Assembly: GCA_013694885.1 (NCBI GenBank)
Contig: JACDBO010000360.1
Coordinates: 1-13,217 of the forward strand
Direction: 5' to 3'
Origin: Chloroflexia bacterium
GTDB lineage: Bacteria > Chloroflexota > Chloroflexia > Thermomicrobiales > UBA6265
DNA length: 13,217 nt
The position numbers and the translations under genes are program-made. The notes below the pieces were generated by a model. That model made no database searches, was not told where the DNA came from, and worked only from the letters and a program-made list of their open reading frames with translations. Below, in pieces: positions 1 to 6,012 of this stretch (positions are counted from its first letter, which is position 1; the number at the start of each line of letters is the position of its first letter).

Positions 1-40
1 CCCGAGTCGGGGGAGGTCGGGAGGGGGTTGGTGGCACATC

Positions 41-60
41 AGCGCCGGGGTGGGGGCGCT
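41..60. other. Small hairpin beyond the sirtuin 3' end
   Basis: Arms AGCGCC and GGCGCT pair perfectly around an 8-base loop, 27 bases past the sirtuin stop. In the minus-strand reading direction there is no T-run after the stem, so it is at best a weak terminator. Nothing else is visible in 1-86. Confidence 0.25.
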
Positions 61-86
61 CCACCACTAATCAGGCGAGGTTCGTA

Positions 87-893
87 TCAGTCCTCAGCCA
101 TCAGTCCTTCGCCTAGCACGCGCTGAGCGAGGGCGTCGAGCGTGGGGCCGGCCTCGGTCCAGAGCCGGGCGTCGGCGAGGGTGTCGAGGGGAGTTAGGGT
201 GCGGTTGATGATGGCCAGCGCGGCGCCCGCCTGCTTGGCGGCGACGGGGATACGTGCCGCCGGGTTGACGACGAGGGAACTGCCGACGACAAGCAGCAGG
301 TCGGCGGACTGGGCGGCCGCGAAGGCTCGCCGCAGCGCCTCCGGCGGCAGCGACTCGCCGAAGAGGACCGTCGCCGACCGCAAGGGTCCGCCGCAGACTT
401 CGCAGCGCGGCTCCGCCTCACCCATCTCCTGCCGGTGCTGAATCTCGGCGGCGGGGTAGACCCGGCCACAGTCGAGACAGCGGACGCGGTGGGCCGTGCC
501 GTGCAACTCGATGACGCGATCCGGCGACAGCCCGGCTTTCTGATGCAGCCCGTCGATGTTCTGGGTGATCGTCGCCAGCAGGAGACCGGATTCGGCGAAA
601 TGGACCAGCGCCCGGTGCCCGGCGTTCGGCGCTTTGGCCACCAGCTCGGGGTAGCGTTGGCGGCGGTCGGCCCAGTAGGCTCGCTGCGAGTCGGCGTCTG
701 TGCGCAGATTGGCGCGCGTCGGCGCCGCGTTGCGCGCCCAGACGCCGTTCGGGCCACGGTAGTCCGGGATGCCCGACTCGGTGCTGATCCCGGCGCCGGT
801 GAAGGCCACCATGCGGCGGCTTGCCGCGGTCAAGGAGACAAGCTTTGTCCAAGCCTCGTCGTCACCGCGCTTGTCGCGGCCGCGCTCAATCAC
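87..893 (-). CDS. cobB: NAD-dependent protein deacylase, Sir2/CobB (sirtuin) family
   Basis: A sirtuin removes acyl groups from protein lysines using NAD+, giving nicotinamide and O-acyl-ADP-ribose, in the cytoplasm. Counting from the chosen start (268 aa), the NAD-binding GAGIS motif is at about residues 33-37, followed by ESGIPDYRG. TQNIDGLH is at 110-117 and the catalytic His in ELHGT at 131. A zinc ribbon has Cys pairs CLDC (139/142) and CEVC (164/167), and VLFGESLP follows. All hallmark residues are present and the length is normal, so an active enzyme is expected. I chose the GTG at 893 because GGGAG lies six bases upstream and the sirtuin fold starts shortly after. The frame is open to 1007, but that 38-residue extension is low in complexity and has no family features. 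The gene stands alone, divergent from the next gene. Acyl preference cannot be read with confidence. Confidence 0.93.
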   Translation of the reverse strand: MIERGRDKRGDDEAWTKLVSLTAASRRMVAFTGAGISTESGIPDYRGPNGVWARNAAPTRANLRTDADSQRAYWADRRQRYPELVAKAPNAGHRALVHFAESGLLLATITQNIDGLHQKAGLSPDRVIELHGTAHRVRCLDCGRVYPAAEIQHRQEMGEAEPRCEVCGGPLRSATVLFGESLPPEALRRAFAAAQSADLLLVVGSSLVVNPAARIPVAAKQAGAALAIINRTLTPLDTLADARLWTEAGPTLDALAQRVLGEGLMAED

Positions 894-950
894 GCATCGC
901 TCCCTTCCAGTGGTGTCCCGCGGGCACCTGACATTCGTCCCTGGGCCTTG

Positions 951-960
951 TGTACGTACA
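951..960. promoter_or_regulatory. Perfect 10-bp palindrome upstream of the sirtuin gene
   Basis: TGTACGTACA is a perfect palindrome 58 bp upstream of the sirtuin GTG, in the gene-free stretch that begins at 894. It is an operator-like sequence. No convincing -35/-10 pair was found around it, and no regulator is assigned. The rest of 961-1245 shows only a weak ATTG/CAAT inverted repeat near 1150-1163. Confidence 0.3.
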
Positions 961-1467
961 GTAACCGTGCTAGCATCCAGACACGGAGATTCGTGCCGGC
1001 CTGGCACAGACCACCGCTCCCCGCATCGTCATCTCAGTTTCTGGCCCGCGAGGCACCCTGCGCCGCGTTGAGCAAGAAGTGGCAGTGGGGCCGTCATCCA
1101 TTGCGCCCTTCGAGGTCTTTCTCCGCATTCGCGTTTTCTCCCGCACGACAATTGCCGGGGTCAATAGACTGCGGCCGTCCGACATCTCCACCCCGCCCGG
1201 CATCGTGTTGGCGCGCAAAAAGCGCCGGCGTGGAAGGCAACCATCATGCTCATTTCGGATCTCGCCGCGCGTGACCTCGGCTGGCAGCGGGAATCGGCAT
1301 CGCTCGGGATCGGGACACTCCTGACCCGGGTCGCGGCGCGCGTCCAGCGCATGAGTCCATTCTCCGGTCGAACGCGTTCCCCCGCACCGCTGAGCCATGA
1401 AGCTCAGCCAACCCGACCGGCGCCACTTGCGGTCGTGCGCGCGCCCGACGCAGGCAAGGGGCCGGCG

Positions 1468-1857
1468 ATGGACGAGTCGTTCCGCTGGCGACGTCACCCG
1501 CAACTGCGGGACCGCGCCGAGGTCGTGGACATCCATGAGCGGCAGGCGCGGCTGGCGGCGATCCGTGGTCTCTTCAACGCGCGAAACGGAGACTACGAGG
1601 GGGCGCGGTTGGCCTTCGCGCAGGCCGCGCGTGAGGATGCGCTGGACCTTGCCGAGGTGCCGGGATTCTGGTTGATGCCACGCGCGGGGCTGACCGCCGC
1701 CGTACTGGCCTATGAAGACGCCGGCCGGTTGCGCGATGCCGCCGCCCTCGCCGCGCGCGTGCGGACCACCCTGCGCCCGCGCCCGGTGACGGTGCTGCCT
1801 GCCGCCGAGACGGCGCAGGCTGGACCGATTCCCCGCCTGACGGCAAGCGGCGACTAA
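1468..1857 (+). CDS. Small helical protein, TPR-like (unknown function)
   Basis: A 129-residue product with no sure family. The central part (about residues 20-95) is rich in Ala, Arg and Leu. It contains ARLAAIRGLFNARNGDYEGA followed by RLAFAQAARED, and then a second helix pair with AYEDAGRLRDAAALAARV, which resembles one or two degenerate tetratricopeptide repeats; these usually mediate protein binding. There is no signal peptide or membrane segment. I chose the ATG at 1468 because AAGGGG sits six bases upstream and codon use looks more coding from here. The same frame is open from an ATG at 1246, which also has a good GGAAGG site; that would add 74 residues that turn Pro/Arg-rich and less coding-like after about residue 36. 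The start is therefore uncertain. The gene stands alone between a divergent sirtuin and a repeat element. Confidence 0.6.
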   Translation: MDESFRWRRHPQLRDRAEVVDIHERQARLAAIRGLFNARNGDYEGARLAFAQAAREDALDLAEVPGFWLMPRAGLTAAVLAYEDAGRLRDAAALAARVRTTLRPRPVTVLPAAETAQAGPIPRLTASGD

Positions 1858-1893
1858 AACGGAGGGCCGAGATTCGGGGCTAGAGAGAGCAAC

Positions 1894-2066
1894 TGATACG
1901 GAATCCGGCTGGCCAGCGGTGGAATGTCCTTCCCTCGACGACACGCCGCCTTTGTCGGCGAGCGCTTCGCGCGCGATGCGGCTGCCCGACGCAGCTGCTG
2001 AGATTCTTCCTTCGTCAGAATGACGGTGGGAAGCATTGCACCACTCATCTGGCGGATTCGCTTTGA
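1894..2066. mobile_element. MITE-like repeat, copy 1
   Basis: About 173 bp and related to 5861-6012. It starts with TGATACGGAATCCGGCTGG and ends with GGCGGATTCGCTTTGA, which are imperfect inverted repeats of each other. Inside are a hairpin (1944-1960), the block GAGCGCTTCGCGCG (1960-1973) and ATGACGGTGGG (2020-2030); both blocks are identical in copy 2. It encodes no protein. It begins 36 bp after the stop of the TPR-like gene. No target-site duplication could be fixed. It fits a miniature inverted-repeat element moved by a transposase elsewhere; that part is inference. Confidence 0.65.
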
Positions 2067-2120
2067 CTCGGCCCTCGCCCCTCGAACCTCGGCTCTTCAG
2101 TCGACCTCCAGCAACAGCAA

Positions 2121-2146
2121 CGCCCGGTGCGGGATCGCACCGGGCG
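2121..2146. other. Perfect 11-bp stem hairpin
   Basis: CGCCCGGTGCG pairs perfectly with CGCACCGGGCG around the tetraloop GGAT. Neither strand has a T-run after it, so it is not a textbook intrinsic terminator. It begins the structured gene-free stretch 2067-2590. Confidence 0.5.
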
Positions 2147-2180
2147 AGTTGACTGTTCGATCGCTGCCGAGGATTACCTG

Positions 2181-2204
2181 CTTGACCGCGACCGAGAGGT
2201 CAAG
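2181..2204. other. Second hairpin / operator-like inverted repeat
   Basis: CTTGACC and GGTCAAG form perfect 7-bp arms around ten bases, 34 bp after the previous hairpin. A strong ribosome-binding sequence (GGAGGGG, 2209-2215 region) and an ATG at 2222 follow. It could be an operator or an RNA hairpin in a leader; the sequence does not decide. Confidence 0.35.
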
Positions 2205-2221
2205 CGTCGGAGGGGAAATAG

Positions 2222-2281
2222 ATGACGCGGTACCGATCGCCACACATGGCGCGCATCGGCACGCAAAATGAGGAAAAATGA
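2222..2281 (+). CDS. Possible 19-residue leader-like small ORF
   Basis: ATG at 2222 preceded by GGAGGGGAAATAG, a very good Shine-Dalgarno with eight-base spacing. It encodes 19 residues beginning MTRYRSPHMAR. Its TGA overlaps the ATG of a further 28-residue ORF (2278-2364) by ATGA, which in turn overlaps a 48-residue GTG ORF (2361-2507) by GTGA. None resembles a known protein, and codon use is not convincing. It may be a leader peptide, a decayed gene or chance. Confidence 0.2.
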   Translation: MTRYRSPHMARIGTQNEEK

Positions 2282-2520
2282 GGAGGTTCACTGCCGGGCA
2301 ACCGGCTAACGTCGCCCAAGGCGCCAAAGGGAATCATCGAAGCGCGACGGATCTTCGGTGGTGAAAATCGGTGTGCCGGCGCGCTCCGGCCGGCTCGTTT
2401 GCCGGACCGCACGGCGGCGGTCAGAGGAGCCGGAAAGCAAAGAGTTCATTATCGGTTGTCAACGTGCTCGGCACGCCTCGTTGCGCCGCCATCCCGCTCT
2501 CCATTGAGACATCTGTGGTT

Positions 2521-2549
2521 ATCCTATCATCGCGGTATCGCGATGGCAA
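2521..2549 (-). promoter_or_regulatory. Candidate sigma70 promoter with palindrome in the spacer
   Basis: Read on the minus strand, TTGCCA (2549-2544) and TAGGAT (2526-2521) are 17 bp apart, the ideal spacing. A perfect inverted repeat, CATCGCG and CGCGATG around four bases (2528-2545), occupies the spacer, as a repressor site would. Only a 27-residue minus-strand ORF (2504-2421) follows, so the target is unclear. Confidence 0.35.
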
Positions 2550-2565
2550 GGTTTTCCGCCCTACT

Positions 2566-2583
2566 TTGTGCAACGCTGCACAA
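2566..2583. promoter_or_regulatory. LacI-operator-like palindrome
   Basis: TTGTGCAACGCTGCACAA is an 18-bp palindrome with one mismatched pair and a central CG, the form typical of LacI-family operators. It starts eight bases beyond the ArsR-type gene's stop. It could also be a short terminator stem for that gene, but no T-run follows on the minus strand. No LacI-type regulator is in the window. Confidence 0.35.
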
Positions 2584-2590
2584 TCTTAGC

Positions 2591-3724
2591 CTACCGTGCG
2601 CGCTCCTGGATTGCGGCCGCCAACTCTTCGAGCCGTTCGCAATCGACCGCGTAGTACTTCATGCCGCGCCGAGGCTCAACCCGGATCAACCCCGACCGTT
2701 CGAGTTGCGCCAGGTGACGCGAAACGGCCGACTGAGCGATCCCGAGCCGCCCGACGATCTGCTGCGCGTACAGTTCCCCGCCTCGCAGCAGATCGAGAAT
2801 GCGGAGCCGGTTGGCGTCTCCAAGGGCCCGCAAGTTCTCGAGCAGGTCATCGCTCGCCAACGTGCCAGGCGCCTGGGCGGCATTGGCATTGCCGATGCCG
2901 TTCCGGCTGATCCCCGGACTCTCGGCGACTGATTGTGGACCTAGCGCATGTACTGTGCCAAAGAAGACCACGATGTGCGGTGGATAGATGATGTAGCTCA
3001 CGAAGGTTCCGAGGTGTGCCGACGGGCAAAAGGTCACGGCGACGACGTGATTGAGACTCGCCGCCAACGTCGCGGGCAGCCGGTTACCCGTCAGTTCGGC
3101 GAAGGCCATCCCGAAACCGCGGCTGGCCGCGTCCTGGGCAATACGCGCCGCCTCCCGCAACTGTTCGTGCTGTGCCGTAAAGTCGTCGCGGTATGCCGAC
3201 TCCCAGATGCCGGTGACCAGCCGGACGGTCCGCGCCTTGAGGTCGTCGGCATCGAACAGCAGGCCCAGCACCTCGTCGGCGCCGGCCGTCGTCAGCGCCG
3301 GTTCGATGTAGCGCCGCCAGGCGTTGTCACCGTCGTCGCTCGGGGCGACCAGACCCGTCCCGAGGTCCTGGTGGACGCGATCGATGGCGCTGATCGCCAA
3401 ATCGCGGTACACCCCGGCGGGCAGCGCGTCGAGGAATGCGGCCAGATCGGAGAAGCCGGCGTCCAGGCGGTCCTCGCGGAGTGGCTCGAACCGCATCACC
3501 GGCTCTTCCATGTAGTAGAGCAACCGGCCGGAGAATCCGTGGAGGAGATCGAGGTCCGCCTGGAGTTGGGGTGACAGCGCCCGCCGCGTGTCGACGAGCC
3601 AACTATCGAGGCCGCTGCCGGGGACCGCCCGGTAGAGCAGCGACATGACCGAGACGAGGTCCAACGGCAGCGACACCGCCGCACCCACTTGCAGCGCCGG
3701 TCGCCCGATGACGAGTTCGCCCAT
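2591..3724 (-). CDS. ArsR-type winged-helix transcriptional regulator with large N-terminal domain
   Basis: A 377-residue protein. The last 89 residues (about 289-377) are an ArsR-like winged helix: LRALGDANRLRILDLL, then the recognition-helix region GIAQSAVSRHLAQLERSGLI, then the wing VEPRRGMKYYAVD. The first 285 residues form a separate mostly helical domain with no visible catalytic motif. Proteins with this arrangement are usually annotated as DUF5937-type or long ArsR regulators; assigning that family is my inference. No cysteine pair typical of metal-sensing ArsR proteins is seen in the winged helix, so the ligand is unknown. I chose the ATG at 3724, where MGELVIGRPALQVG begins; a GTG at 3796 would add 24 low-complexity residues. 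It diverges from the recombinase gene and probably regulates itself through the inverted repeat at 3801-3829. Confidence 0.85.
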   Translation of the reverse strand: MGELVIGRPALQVGAAVSLPLDLVSVMSLLYRAVPGSGLDSWLVDTRRALSPQLQADLDLLHGFSGRLLYYMEEPVMRFEPLREDRLDAGFSDLAAFLDALPAGVYRDLAISAIDRVHQDLGTGLVAPSDDGDNAWRRYIEPALTTAGADEVLGLLFDADDLKARTVRLVTGIWESAYRDDFTAQHEQLREAARIAQDAASRGFGMAFAELTGNRLPATLAASLNHVVAVTFCPSAHLGTFVSYIIYPPHIVVFFGTVHALGPQSVAESPGISRNGIGNANAAQAPGTLASDDLLENLRALGDANRLRILDLLRGGELYAQQIVGRLGIAQSAVSRHLAQLERSGLIRVEPRRGMKYYAVDCERLEELAAAIQERAR

Positions 3725-3800
3725 CTTTATGTCCGTAGGTGACGGCCGCGACGGACCAGCCCCCGTCGGCAGCACTCGCGGAAGGCCACGACCCACATGA

Positions 3801-3829
3801 TAGACTCATCGTGATATTAGCATAGTCTA
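3801..3829 (-). promoter_or_regulatory. Inverted repeat over the ArsR-type gene promoter
   Basis: TAGACT (3801-3806) and AGTCTA (3824-3829) are perfect 6-bp arms in an AT-rich patch. On the minus strand TGCTAATAT gives an extended -10 box (TAATAT at 3819-3814) inside the repeat, so a bound repressor would block transcription of the regulator gene. No good -35 was found. Autoregulation is inferred. Confidence 0.45.
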
Positions 3830-3881
3830 CACAAGTTTCCGTCGCCGACGACCACGTTTGCCCACCCGCCCGCAGACTCGC

Positions 3882-3911
3882 TTGACAGCCGCTCCTCGAC
3901 ACTCCTACGCT
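3882..3911 (+). promoter_or_regulatory. Sigma70-type promoter of the recombinase gene
   Basis: A perfect -35 TTGACA (3882-3887), 18-bp spacer and -10 TACGCT (3906-3911). Transcription would start near 3918, about 40 bases before the ATG at 3960. This also argues against the upstream TTG at 3858 as the translation start. Confidence 0.6.
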
Positions 3912-3959
3912 GACCCTGTCCTTACTGTCCGGACGGCTCCACATGGTCGACCGGATTCG

Positions 3960-5093
3960 ATGTCCCGGAGCTTCGCCGTGCCGCAGTCTTCGAACCAAAC
4001 GGAACCACGCCGGCCCACGACCCGGAGTTCGACCCGCGGCCGCAATGCGGTGACGGCGGCGGAGCGAGACAAACCGTTCACCGACGATCCCGCCCTGCTC
4101 GCCCTCGAAGAAGACGCCGCCGCCGCCCGCCCCGACCAGCTCCCGCTCTTCACCGCCGGCGCCGATGGCGCGTTTACGCCTCGGCTCGGCGGCCTCTCGC
4201 CACTGACCATCGACTCCAGTCTCGATCTTGCCCGGACCTGGTATCGCCGCGAACTCGAACAGGGTCGGCGTCCCCGCAACACGATTGAGTCCTATAGCTA
4301 CGACCTGTTGGTTCTCGAACGCTACATCGGGCCGAAAACAATCGGTCGCATCGACCGTCGCGATATTTCCCGCTTTCTCGGCGAGGCGACCAGCCGGACC
4401 ACCCGCAAGCGGCGACTGACCACGGCGCGCCGCTTCTTCCGCTATCTGATCGACGATGCTCGCGTGCTCACCGCCGACCCGACCGAAGGCTACTACCCGC
4501 ACGCCATCCAGCTCCGCTCGCCGGTGCCGCTCTTCGCCGACGAGCAGGCGGCGATGCTCGCCGCCGCCGGCGGGGACGAGCCGTGGGCGGCACCGGCGGT
4601 GTGGCTGATGCTGCGCCTGGGTCTCACGCGTGCCGAGTTGCTGGCGCTGCGGCGGGACCACATCGACCGCACCGACGCCGACCGCCCGGTCGTCTTCATC
4701 TTCTACGAGGATGTCACCAGGCAGGGGAAGGAGCGCAAACTCGCCGCTGACGAGTCGTTTGCCGCCCTGTACGACGCCTATCTGACCAGCCGCGAGCCGG
4801 TCGACAAGCTCTTCCCGGTCGGCCCGCCAGCGGTCAACGTGATGGTCGAGCGCGTCCGCAAAGCGGCCGGCATCACGAAGGACGTGACCCCGCAGACGCT
4901 GCGGCACACCTTCGCCGTCGAGCAAGCCCGGGCCGGCGCGGATGAGGAGCGGCTCCTCAAATTGCTCGGTCTCGCCGACGACCCGCGCAACCGGGCCAGC
5001 GTCGAACGCTATCTCAAGCTCGCCGAGCCACCCCTGCCGGCCTCCCCCACCGCTGGTCAACCCGCGCGATCGGTGTCCGACGACGTTGATTAG
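3960..5093 (+). CDS. Tyrosine recombinase/phage-integrase family protein with altered active site
   Basis: A 377-residue protein. Residues 1-80 are a low-complexity lead. About 82-190 form a SAM-like core-binding domain (TIDSSLDLARTWYRREL... to RRFFRYLIDD). About 195-355 are the catalytic domain. Counting from this start, the conserved residues present are Arg224 (LGLTRAEL), Lys257 (RQGKERKL; Lys260 is the alternative), Arg315 (TPQTLRHTF) and the nucleophile Tyr351 (SVERYLKL). Two standard positions differ: the His of HxxR is Gln312, and the His of the LLGH motif is Leu338 (LLGLADD). It may therefore be a slow or specialised recombinase, or a DNA-binding protein derived from one. The start follows from the promoter at 3882-3911. 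It stands alone, with no att site, cargo or excisionase visible. Confidence 0.85.
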   Translation: MSRSFAVPQSSNQTEPRRPTTRSSTRGRNAVTAAERDKPFTDDPALLALEEDAAAARPDQLPLFTAGADGAFTPRLGGLSPLTIDSSLDLARTWYRRELEQGRRPRNTIESYSYDLLVLERYIGPKTIGRIDRRDISRFLGEATSRTTRKRRLTTARRFFRYLIDDARVLTADPTEGYYPHAIQLRSPVPLFADEQAAMLAAAGGDEPWAAPAVWLMLRLGLTRAELLALRRDHIDRTDADRPVVFIFYEDVTRQGKERKLAADESFAALYDAYLTSREPVDKLFPVGPPAVNVMVERVRKAAGITKDVTPQTLRHTFAVEQARAGADEERLLKLLGLADDPRNRASVERYLKLAEPPLPASPTAGQPARSVSDDVD

Positions 5094-5128
5094 CGCGGTG
5101 TGCGGAAATCGTAACCGGCTCCACCTCG

Positions 5129-5175
5129 GCGCGGGCCTGAAGACCCGCGCTCAACAAGGGAGCCTCTTCAAGGCT
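5129..5175. repeat. REP-like double hairpin between recombinase and membrane-protein genes
   Basis: GCGCGGG (5129-5135) pairs with CCCGCGC (5144-5150), and ten bases later AGCCT (5161-5165) pairs with AGGCT (5171-5175). The order 'stem, TCAACAAGGG, second stem' looks like a short dispersed intergenic repeat. It could also end transcription of the recombinase gene, but has no T-run. Only one copy lies in this window. Confidence 0.35.
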
Positions 5176-5250
5176 GAGGACGCAACGGCCACGAGCTCTG
5201 CCACCCGCTCCAACCTGCCCGCGCACCACCCTGCGGCGGAGTGACGGGAC

Positions 5251-5781
5251 GTGTCGACCGGACAAATCGTCGTCGTCGCGCTGCGGCTGGTGGTGCCGCT
5301 GCTCATCCTGCGCCGCCCCCTGGCCGGCGGTATCGCCGCGCTGCTGCTCGATGCGCTCGATGTCGTCATCGTCGAGCTGTTCGGACCGGGTGGGATGGGG
5401 CCGCACTACCACAGCCTCGACAAGTTGATGGACCTCTACTACCTGGGACTCGAAGTGTGGGTTTCCCTGCGCTGGACCGAGCGGCTGCCGCGCCTGACCA
5501 GCATCGGGCTGTATCTCTACCGCGTGGCCGGCGTGGTGCTCTTCGAGCTGCTCGGCTGGCGGGAGCTGCTCTTCTTTTTTCCAAACCTCTTCGAGAACTG
5601 GTATCTCTTCTATCTAATCCGCTTCCGCTTCTTCCCTGACTTACGGCTCGATACGTGGCCACGCGTGGTGGGCTGGCTCGCGCTCCTCTACATCCCAAAG
5701 ATCGGGCAGGAGTATCTCCTCCACATCAGCGAAGCCCAGCCGTGGGAATGGCTCAAAGACCACCTCCCCGGCATCCGGTGA
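5251..5781 (+). CDS. Multi-spanning integral membrane protein of unknown function
   Basis: A 176-residue hydrophobic protein with about five membrane segments: roughly 5-20, 23-44, 60-73, 83-102 and 104-124 (LLFFFPNLFENWYLFYLI), with another hydrophobic stretch at 137-149. Between the second and third spans is GMGPHYHSLDKLMDLYYLGLE, rich in His, Tyr and acidic residues, and LLLDALDVV lies in the second span; these look like the conserved positions of a family, but I cannot name it and see no enzyme motif. The C-terminus (EAQPWEWLKDHLPGIR) is polar. The GTG start has GGAG about ten bases upstream, and no better start is near. It follows the recombinase by 157 bp with a hairpin repeat between, so it is probably its own transcription unit. 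Confidence 0.8.
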   Translation: MSTGQIVVVALRLVVPLLILRRPLAGGIAALLLDALDVVIVELFGPGGMGPHYHSLDKLMDLYYLGLEVWVSLRWTERLPRLTSIGLYLYRVAGVVLFELLGWRELLFFFPNLFENWYLFYLIRFRFFPDLRLDTWPRVVGWLALLYIPKIGQEYLLHISEAQPWEWLKDHLPGIR

Positions 5782-5860
5782 CGCAGGCACGCTCGTGATC
5801 GAGTGTTCTCGATGCTCGCGTCGCCACTCGACGTTTGGACGAAATAACTATGTCTTGTAC

Positions 5861-6012
5861 TCATACGGAATCCGGCTGAAAAGTGGCAAAATGGGTCCAC
5901 CTTTGCGATGCGACGGCTCTGCCGTCGAGCGCTTCGCGCGGGGATTCTTCGGCTGCGGCCCCAGCATGACGGTGGGGAGTATTACATCACTCATCAGGCG
6001 GATTCGGTATTG
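5861..6012. mobile_element. MITE-like repeat, copy 2
   Basis: About 152 bp. It starts with CATACGGAATCCGGCTG and ends with GCGGATTCGGTATTG, imperfect inverted repeats matching copy 1 (1894-2066). A perfect hairpin CGACGGC-TCT-GCCGTCG (5911-5927) is followed by GAGCGCTTCGCGCG (5927-5940) and ATGACGGTGGG (5966-5976), identical to copy 1. Its right end overlaps the last codons and stop of the ADP-ribosylglycohydrolase gene. 5782-5860 contains nothing else recognisable. Confidence 0.65.

Noticed and set aside
970..1944. Long minus-strand ORF of 324 codons
   Set aside because: Rich in Arg/Gly/Ser with no domain; it lies antisense to the TPR-like gene and across the divergent promoter region.
2097..2327. 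Minus-strand ORF ending LDLSVAVKQVILGSD...LLLLEVD, which looks somewhat protein-like
   Set aside because: Its 3' part is built from the two hairpins, its 5' part has no coding character, and I recognise no family. A decayed gene end is possible but unsupported.
2290..2335. GGGCAACCGGC...AAGGCGCCAAAGGGA resembles the 3' core of a SAM-I/IV riboswitch
   Set aside because: The 5' half (GAGGGACTGGCCC-type segment and P1 partner) is missing, and no methionine-related gene follows. Likely coincidence; an Rfam covariance search would settle it.
3603..5060. Minus-strand ORF of 485 codons antisense to the recombinase
   Set aside because: A mirror of GC-biased third positions of the recombinase gene; no recognisable domain.
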